Shown one piece after another: positions 6,366 to 11,309 of a stretch of 11,309 nucleotides of DNA; the first letter of the stretch is position 1; each line of letters begins with the position of its first letter. Under the pieces are notes generated by a model. It made no database searches. It was not told the origin of the DNA and saw nothing but the letters and a program-made list of their open reading frames with translations. Origin of the DNA: Planctomycetota bacterium (GTDB taxonomy: Bacteria > Planctomycetota > UBA1135); contig JAQWRF010000159.1 of NCBI GenBank assembly GCA_029243845.1, forward strand, positions 1 through 11,309. The letters run 5' to 3'. The position numbers were made by a program, and so were the translations under genes.

Positions 6366-7042
6366 AACTCTCGCTGTGCTTGGCTGCGGAGGCGGCAGGA
6401 GTCACACAATTCGCATGGTGTGCCGTGTTCATCGGGATCATAGCAACTGATGGTTTTACCAACGGGCACCTGCAGCCGATGCGCAAGTTTTAGAATTTCT
6501 ACTTTCGTCAAATTCAGTAATGGCGTGTAAAGGCTTATCGGGCGCCCCTCAACCCCTTCTCGTGTAGCCAAATTCGCTAACTCACCAAATTTATGAACGA
6601 ATTCAGGGCGACAATCGGGGTAGCCTGAATAATCTAAGGCATTAACACCGATGCCAATTTGGCAAGCACCAACAGCCTCCGCTAAGCCTAATGCCAGTGA
6701 CAAGAAAATCGTATTACGTGCTGGCACATAAGTGATTGGGATATCAGCATGCACAACGTCGGTACTGTCTTTTGTTTTCGGCACGCTTAACGTTTCATCC
6801 GTCAATGCCGACCCGCCGAACGCGCGCAAATCAAGTTTCATCACTCGATGTTCATTTACCCCGACTTCGTGCGCAATGACAGCGGCCGCCTTTAACTCGA
6901 CAGAATGACGCTGACCATAGTCGATACTCAATGCCGTAACCTGAAAGCCATCGCGAATAAGACACGCAGCAACGGTTGCAGAATCTAATCCGCCCGAAAG
7001 CAAGACAACTGCGCGTTTTGGGGACTCCTTCGATGTGGCCAT
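6356..7042 (-). CDS. queC: 7-cyano-7-deazaguanine (preQ0) synthase QueC
   Basis: QueC uses ATP and ammonia to turn 7-carboxy-7-deazaguanine into preQ0, the precursor of queuosine in the wobble position of Asp, Asn, His and Tyr tRNAs. Numbering is from the ATG at 7042. A PP-loop SGGLDS lies at 16-21, IDYGQRH near 40-46, VPARN near 106-110 and GYPDCRPEF near 140-148. A C-terminal zinc site is formed by C200, C210, C213 and C216 (CxxCxxC with one upstream Cys). The length of 228 residues is close to the E. coli protein (231). An in-frame GTG at 7063 would add seven residues (MRRYYKV). I prefer the ATG because the family motif begins soon after it and because TATTAT lies 6 nt before it. It heads the queC-GNAT-mazG unit and is divergent from mrp. 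Confidence 0.95.
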   Translation of the reverse strand: MATSKESPKRAVVLLSGGLDSATVAACLIRDGFQVTALSIDYGQRHSVELKAAAVIAHEVGVNEHRVMKLDLRAFGGSALTDETLSVPKTKDSTDVVHADIPITYVPARNTIFLSLALGLAEAVGACQIGIGVNALDYSGYPDCRPEFVHKFGELANLATREGVEGRPISLYTPLLNLTKVEILKLAHRLQVPVGKTISCYDPDEHGTPCELCDSCRLRSQAQRELCL

Positions 7043-7046
7043 TACT

Positions 7047-7077
7047 TTATAATAACGCCGCACCGGCCCTAGCCCAA
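7047..7077. promoter_or_regulatory. Divergent promoter of queC and mrp with overlapping -10 elements
   Basis: The octamer TTATAATA (7047-7054) reads TATAAT on plus (7048-7053, perfect -10, 38 nt before the mrp ATG). On minus it reads TATTAT (7054-7049), exactly 6 nt before the queC ATG. For queC a weak -35, TTGGGC (7077-7072), lies 17 nt upstream of TATTAT. For mrp no good -35 is visible. The mrp message would have a leader of about 30 nt with no Shine-Dalgarno site, while the queC message would be nearly leaderless. Confidence 0.52.
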
Positions 7078-7091
7078 CCCATTACTGAATC

Positions 7092-8132
7092 ATGTCACGC
7101 GACCAAGAAAAACAACTCATCCTCGATGCTCTCCGTGTCGTGCAAGACCCAGACCTTCATAAAGACATCGTCACTCTTGAATTTATCAAGAATTTGGCGG
7201 TTTGTGATGGCATCGTCAAGTTTGATTTAGAGTTAACAACTCCGGCTTGTCCGGTTAAAGATCAACTCAAAGCGGAAGCGGAAGCGGCCGTCCTGGATCT
7301 CGATTTTGTCTCGCAGGTGACGATTAACCTCACGGCAAATGTAAAGACTTCGCTGCCGCCCTCAAACAAGCTTGGTGGCAATGTCAAAAACGTCATCGCT
7401 GTTACCTCGGGTAAGGGTGGAGTTGGTAAATCGACCTGCACGGTAAACATCGCCACCGCACTAGCGGCGACGGGCGCTAAAGTTGGCATTTTAGATGCCG
7501 ACGTCTATGGACCCAATATCCCAGTAATGATGGGGGCCACGCGCCGCCCAGAAGGCAAAGGCAAAACGCTTTACCCGGTTAAAGAGCATGGAGTCAAAAC
7601 GATGTCGGTCGGTTACCTCATCGAAGACGGCCAGCCGGTAATGTGGCGTGGCCCGATGCTGCACCGCGCACTTGAACAATTCCTGCAAGATGTAGAATGG
7701 GGAGAGCTTGATTATTTATTGATAGATATGCCTCCGGGCACCGGTGATGCACAACTTTCAGTAGCGCAGTTGGTGCCATTAACCGGCATCGTAGTGGTGA
7801 CCATGCCGCAAGAAGTTTCGCTGACCGATGTGCGCCGCGCAATGGGAATGGCCGTTGAAGTGAAAACTCCGGTGTTGGGCGTAATTGAAAATATGACCGG
7901 AGAGATGTTCGGCAAAGGTGGCGGCGAACAAATTGCAGATGCCTTCGATGCGCCATTCTTGGGTAGCGTGCCACTGCAAGTTGAATTGCGCAAAGGTGGC
8001 GATGCAGGCGTGCCAACTTTTGTTTCTGATCCTGATGGCCCTATTGGCACAATGTTCAGTGATATCGCAGGCAAAATAGCTGCTGAGGTCTCAAAGCGCC
8101 AAGACTCCGTATTGCCGGTATTAGAGGTTTAA
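7092..8132 (+). CDS. Mrp/ApbC-type iron-sulfur cluster carrier ATPase, CxxC-less variant
   Basis: This cytoplasmic P-loop ATPase of the Mrp/ApbC/NBP35 family is thought to carry and transfer Fe-S clusters. The N-terminal MIP18/DUF59 domain (about 1-85) contains TTPACPVKD with C53. The ATPase domain has the deviant Walker A GKGGVGKST at 107-115, LDADVYGPN near 134-142, the switch region DMPPGTGDAQLS near 212-223, and IENM at 265-268. In most bacterial relatives IENM leads to a CxxC that bridges a 4Fe-4S cluster across the dimer. Here it runs straight into TGEMFGKGGGE with no cysteine, as in a known subset of Mrp proteins. An in-frame TGA 6 nt before the ATG fixes the start as this ATG or later. 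The length of 346 residues is normal for the fused form. The giant-protein gene follows after 40 nt. Confidence 0.93.
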   Translation: MSRDQEKQLILDALRVVQDPDLHKDIVTLEFIKNLAVCDGIVKFDLELTTPACPVKDQLKAEAEAAVLDLDFVSQVTINLTANVKTSLPPSNKLGGNVKNVIAVTSGKGGVGKSTCTVNIATALAATGAKVGILDADVYGPNIPVMMGATRRPEGKGKTLYPVKEHGVKTMSVGYLIEDGQPVMWRGPMLHRALEQFLQDVEWGELDYLLIDMPPGTGDAQLSVAQLVPLTGIVVVTMPQEVSLTDVRRAMGMAVEVKTPVLGVIENMTGEMFGKGGGEQIADAFDAPFLGSVPLQVELRKGGDAGVPTFVSDPDGPIGTMFSDIAGKIAAEVSKRQDSVLPVLEV

Positions 8133-8160
8133 TTTAACTAACCTACGGGAGAATCGCGCG

Positions 8161-8166
8161 TAACAT
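8161..8166 (+). promoter_or_regulatory. Putative -10 hexamer of the giant protein gene, leaderless-type spacing
   Basis: TAACAT (4 of 6 to the -10 consensus) is followed by ATACAC and then the ATG at 8173, again a 6-nt gap. TATACA at 8166-8171 overlaps it but is too close to the ATG. GGGAGA lies more than 20 nt upstream of the ATG, too far to act as a ribosome site. No hairpin terminator separates this gene from mrp, so read-through from mrp is possible. Confidence 0.32.
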
Positions 8167-8172
8167 ATACAC

Positions 8173-11100
8173 ATGAAGCGCATTCTCCCTCTGCTTGTCA
8201 TAGCTGCCGCCCTTATCGGTGGCGCGATTTTCCTGTTTTCTGGCACTCCACAGACTGCTGATGTGCCCGATGAGGTTGCTGTCAGTGAACGCACTCAAAT
8301 CGAAGCTGCTGGGCAGTTAAACAATGTCACCACCCGCGCCGTCGATATTGACGATGAATGGCTTGATTACCGCGCAGAAAAGATTGGCGCTGGCGATTAT
8401 GGGCTAAACGGGCTAGTCGTCGATGAAGACGATAAGCCACTCGCTGATATCTGGGTCGCAGCTTACTCAACACCTTACCCATTCTTCGATTACGAGCTCA
8501 ACATGTCTGAGGCATTATCAAGCCCAATGAGCCTCGACCTCGAGCCTTTGGCTTCGGTGATGTCTAACGAAAAGGGCGAGTTTAATTTACAAGGTGTCCC
8601 CGGACGAGTGATTTATGTAGTTGCTCGTGGCCATAAGTATCTTACCAGTGGGCGCCAAGAAGTGCGCACTTCGTCACTGACTAGTGAAGAGCCGGTGATC
8701 ATTAATACGATGCTGGGCGCTGAGCTGAGTGGCCGCATTATCGATGACAGTGGTTCACCCGTTGCCGGAGCAGAAGTTATTGTATTGCCTAACTTAATGT
8801 ACGCGTTGCAAGCTGTGCGCACAGGTAACATTTTCTTTGAGCGTACTTTTGCCGATAGCTCCGGAAGCTTTAAATTAGATGCAGTTCCTGCGGGCACTAG
8901 GTTATCCGTTTTGTCGCTAGGTGCGCCAACCGAACCGGGTATTAAAGATATTGGCCCCTACTCTAAAAACGCATCCGCCTTCGAGAGCATTAAGTTGCTC
9001 GACACCGGCAGCATGTCCGGCTTCGTGGTCGACGAAGATGGCCTTGCTGTTGCAGGCGCTGAGGTACTAGCTATACCGATTGACCTGCGGTTATTGCCTG
9101 CAGTGGCGCGAAACATCCCTGGGTGGTTTGCGATGACAAACGCTAGTGGCGAATACAAATTTCCAGATTTGCCGCGTCGTGGATATGCCCTCTTCTCCCA
9201 AAGCATTGATGGTCGTGCAGCACCGATAAGTGCTACCCTGAGCGGAGATTACGCCGAAGTCGCGTCTAATCTAGTAATCAAGTCTAAAGAAAAGATTAAA
9301 GGCCGTGTCGTAAACGCCGAAGGAGATCCGATTGCAAATGCCCGCGTATTCCTCAATAGCATTCCTTCCCTAGAAAACGAAGGTTCGTGGAACTCAATTC
9401 CTTCTGCGAGCTCCATGCTCATTGGTATGGCCAAGGAAGTGTTACCTGAGTTGTTGCCTAAAGATATTTTCGTCAACACCGGCAGTGACGGGCGCTTCGA
9501 GTTATCGGCATGGGAAGGCGCAAGCGTTATGGTGATTGCTAGCGGATATCCAAACTCAACATTTGACTTACCAACATTAAATTCTACCGTTTCTAGCTCT
9601 CACTCTCAGCACATCGACGGAGTTCATGAAGAAAGCTACTTACTAGCAATGATGGTGCCAGGCTCGATAGAAGGAAAGGTCTATGACTCTAAGAGTGAAA
9701 CTCCTATAGATTTTTTCATTGTGAATGCTGAGCTGCGGCGGCATGCGTTAAGTGACGATAGTGTCGATGGTGCAACAGGAGCGTCGTGGGGAAATAATTC
9801 CGAAAGCGTAGAGATGGAGTTCGTAATGACAGACGACGACGCCATGGAAGTGCCGAGCCCACCGAGCAAATATATGTCTATTTTAAAGCCCGGAGAGGTC
9901 GCTGTAACGCCGAAGCAAACCGCGTTAGACAAATTAAAAACTGTAAACCTAAGTGATTCGAAAAATGGAGCGTTTAAGATAGACAATTTAATGCCTGGCC
10001 AATGGCGCATCAAAGTCAGCTCAAATGAGTATATACAGCAAAGCATCGATGCTGAGGTCACATCTAAATCCATTACAAAAGTAGATGCGGCGATGTCACA
10101 TGGTGCCTCGCTAAGCGGTAGAGTTGTCGCACATGGCAGCCTCGACCCTATTCAAGGGGCGATTGTCAGCATGGGATGGAGCAAGGCTAGCGGGTTTGAC
10201 GCCATCATGAAAAACGGCTTGTCGGGGGCAAACGTGACAGCTTCCGACAAAGATGGGAATTTCACCTTGCGGGGTATCGCGCCCGGAATGGAATGGTTAT
10301 CGGTAACAGCCGAGGGTTACTCCGATACTGCGATTAAGGGTAAGCCGCTAGAGGAAGATGAGGATAGAAGTGACGTTACGATTAAAGTCCGTCAAGGCGC
10401 GATCATTCAAGGCATTGTTTACGATCGCCATAACCAAATTCTGGCGCAACGCATGGTTGGTGGGTTTTCTACGGATAGCGAAGATTTTTGGCAGACCACC
10501 TCTGATGAAAATGGTGCCTATCAGGCCAAAAACATCAAACCAGGTAATTACTTTGTAGTTTCAGCAGCTCTTGATGCAAACTCGCTGATGCAGGGCGACA
10601 TGTTGGCCGTCCTCAATGGCGGCCGAGTCTTGAGTGTCTTTGCCAAAGAAGGCGAGACCGTCGAATTAGATATCATCGACTTGTCGGCAGGTGGCTGCAA
10701 ACTTAAAGGTAAGTTAACGGACAACGGACAACCCGTGAAAAATGCGGCCCTATTCTGTATGGCCGGCGGTGCCTCGATGTTTGATTTGCGCATGGCTTCG
10801 GCGAAAACCGACGAGAACGGCGAGTTCGAATTTCAATCGTTGGCACCCGGAGAATACACGTTGCAAATAAATTCCGATGTTTTCTCAGGCACGGTACCGT
10901 TCGAGGCGCCTGATGCTCCTGAAGATTATCAACTCCTCGAAACTCCACAGGGCATAGTGCGCGGACAAATCGTTTCTGAAAGCAGTGGCCAACCTCTGGA
11001 GGGTATCAATGTCCGACTCGAAAAAGAAGATGGGCCAAGCGGCATGATGGGCATGATGTTCAGTCGCGGCGATTGGAACAATAATACCGACGAGAATGGT

Positions 11101-11309
11101 CAGTATGAAATAACCGGTGTCTCGCCTGGAAAGTACCACATTAATGCCGAGCAAGGTTGGTGGGGACGCGATGAAGATAATGGATCAGGTTCAGTCGGCA
11201 AAAAGCGTTCGGCTTCCTTTCAAGTAGGCATGCATGCCACGGTTCAAGCAGAAACGCTGGCATTACCTATTGCCGCAGCCATGCGTATCAGCGCCACCAC
11301 CAGCGATGG
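8173..11309 (+). CDS. Giant membrane-anchored protein of tandem carboxypeptidase-regulatory-like modules, 3' end cut by window edge
   Basis: The reading frame stays open from the ATG at 8173 to the window edge, giving at least 1045 residues. The N-terminus MKR plus about 19 hydrophobic residues (4-22) is a signal peptide or an uncleaved anchor without a lipobox, so the bulk should be exported. After an acidic linker, nine modules follow with the pattern G.V.D..G.P..GA.V ... T..SGEF.....PG.Y.....: about residues 77-156, 182-253, 276-346, 373-460, 496-623, 644-718, 743-800, 840-902 and 926-997. This is the carboxypeptidase-regulatory (CarboxypepD_reg-like) beta-sandwich, usually an adhesive, scaffolding or substrate-presenting unit. 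No catalytic domain is visible. Module 5 carries a long acidic insert (TDDDAMEVPSPPSK). The protein is rich in Asp and Glu and nearly free of Cys. It lies 40 nt after mrp. Its function is unknown, and the C-terminus, where a sorting or enzymatic domain might sit, is missing. Confidence 0.9.
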   Translation, partial: MKRILPLLVIAAALIGGAIFLFSGTPQTADVPDEVAVSERTQIEAAGQLNNVTTRAVDIDDEWLDYRAEKIGAGDYGLNGLVVDEDDKPLADIWVAAYSTPYPFFDYELNMSEALSSPMSLDLEPLASVMSNEKGEFNLQGVPGRVIYVVARGHKYLTSGRQEVRTSSLTSEEPVIINTMLGAELSGRIIDDSGSPVAGAEVIVLPNLMYALQAVRTGNIFFERTFADSSGSFKLDAVPAGTRLSVLSLGAPTEPGIKDIGPYSKNASAFESIKLLDTGSMSGFVVDEDGLAVAGAEVLAIPIDLRLLPAVARNIPGWFAMTNASGEYKFPDLPRRGYALFSQSIDGRAAPISATLSGDYAEVASNLVIKSKEKIKGRVVNAEGDPIANARVFLNSIPSLENEGSWNSIPSASSMLIGMAKEVLPELLPKDIFVNTGSDGRFELSAWEGASVMVIASGYPNSTFDLPTLNSTVSSSHSQHIDGVHEESYLLAMMVPGSIEGKVYDSKSETPIDFFIVNAELRRHALSDDSVDGATGASWGNNSESVEMEFVMTDDDAMEVPSPPSKYMSILKPGEVAVTPKQTALDKLKTVNLSDSKNGAFKIDNLMPGQWRIKVSSNEYIQQSIDAEVTSKSITKVDAAMSHGASLSGRVVAHGSLDPIQGAIVSMGWSKASGFDAIMKNGLSGANVTASDKDGNFTLRGIAPGMEWLSVTAEGYSDTAIKGKPLEEDEDRSDVTIKVRQGAIIQGIVYDRHNQILAQRMVGGFSTDSEDFWQTTSDENGAYQAKNIKPGNYFVVSAALDANSLMQGDMLAVLNGGRVLSVFAKEGETVELDIIDLSAGGCKLKGKLTDNGQPVKNAALFCMAGGASMFDLRMASAKTDENGEFEFQSLAPGEYTLQINSDVFSGTVPFEAPDAPEDYQLLETPQGIVRGQIVSESSGQPLEGINVRLEKEDGPSGMMGMMFSRGDWNNNTDENGQYEITGVSPGKYHINAEQGWWGRDEDNGSGSVGKKRSASFQVGMHATVQAETLALPIAAAMRISATTSD
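8401..11163 (+). repeat. Array of nine diverged protein-level modules
   Basis: Nine units of roughly 60-130 residues share the opening G.V.D..G.P and the closing SG.F....PG.Y, with period varying from about 80 to 150 residues. Examples are GRIIDDSGSPVAGAEV, GFVVDEDGLAVAGAEV, GRVVNAEGDPIANARV and GQIVSESSGQPLEGINV. The DNA copies are strongly diverged with no long identical stretches, so this is an old duplication series rather than a recently expanding tandem repeat. Confidence 0.8.

Noticed and set aside
7040..7063. GTG at 7063 as the start of queC
   Set aside because: It would add MRRYYKV, which is not needed for the PP-loop fold, has no ribosome site and would place the TATTAT/TATAAT promoter box inside the coding region. 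The ATG at 7042 gives near-normal family length. GTG cannot be fully excluded.
7262..8074. Several overlapping minus-strand open frames opposite mrp
   Set aside because: Every one lies inside the mrp coding region, whose Walker A, switch and DUF59 motifs are intact. The antisense products are low-complexity Ala/Pro/Arg/His sequences without family resemblance.
11041..11061. Repeated ATGATG units in the giant gene as a slippage repeat
   Set aside because: It encodes a short GMMGMMF stretch in a variable loop of module 9. The copy number is too small and too imperfect to suggest phase variation.
8613..11154. Minus-strand open frames of 76-130 codons across the right-hand region
   Set aside because: The plus strand carries one uninterrupted frame from 8173 to the edge with repeated module motifs. 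The minus frames are antisense shadows.

Overview
The window looks like a chromosomal piece of a Gram-negative bacterium with an outer membrane. It encodes a lipoprotein with a lipobox, a DsbD-type periplasmic reductant exporter and a DapF-type enzyme of the meso-diaminopimelate branch, and both tRNA genes carry an encoded CCA end. GC is moderate and both reading directions are densely coded. The lineage cannot be fixed from the sequence. The rhodanese-free ThiI, the doubled DsbD sensor domain, the very large multi-module carboxypeptidase-regulatory-like protein and the near absence of Shine-Dalgarno sites suggest a poorly sampled group rather than a standard enterobacterium. I see no phage, insertion sequence, CRISPR array or integrase.

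Layout. Positions 1-2758, minus strand: dsbD followed by a translationally coupled, divergent dapF-like gene cut by the left edge. Positions 2806-2882, minus: tRNA-Val(UAC). Positions 2944-4925, plus: thiI overlapping a small lipoprotein gene, ending in a perfect 34-bp palindrome that can terminate transcription from both sides. Positions 4987-7042, minus: queC, a GNAT acetyltransferase gene and mazG, then tRNA-Asp(GUC) with its own good promoter. Positions 7092-11309, plus: an Mrp/ApbC-type Fe-S carrier ATPase gene, then an open-ended gene for a membrane-anchored protein with at least nine beta-sandwich modules, running off the right edge.

How the genes fit together. Three themes recur. The first is tRNA modification next to tRNA genes: ThiI (4-thiouridine at U8) beside tRNA-Val, and QueC (queuosine precursor) upstream of tRNA-Asp, a queuosine substrate. 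The second is redox, sulfur and Fe-S work: DsbD, ThiI and Mrp. The third is cell-envelope proteins built on the carboxypeptidase-regulatory fold: the lipoprotein and the giant protein.

The most unusual signal is regulatory. Four genes (dsbD, mazG, queC and the giant protein gene) have a TANNNT hexamer exactly 6 nt before the ATG, where a -10 element would sit for a leaderless mRNA. Both divergent intergenic regions also carry a -10-like element that reads in both directions. The genes themselves are mostly recognisable families. The points of novelty are the departures from family norms noted below.
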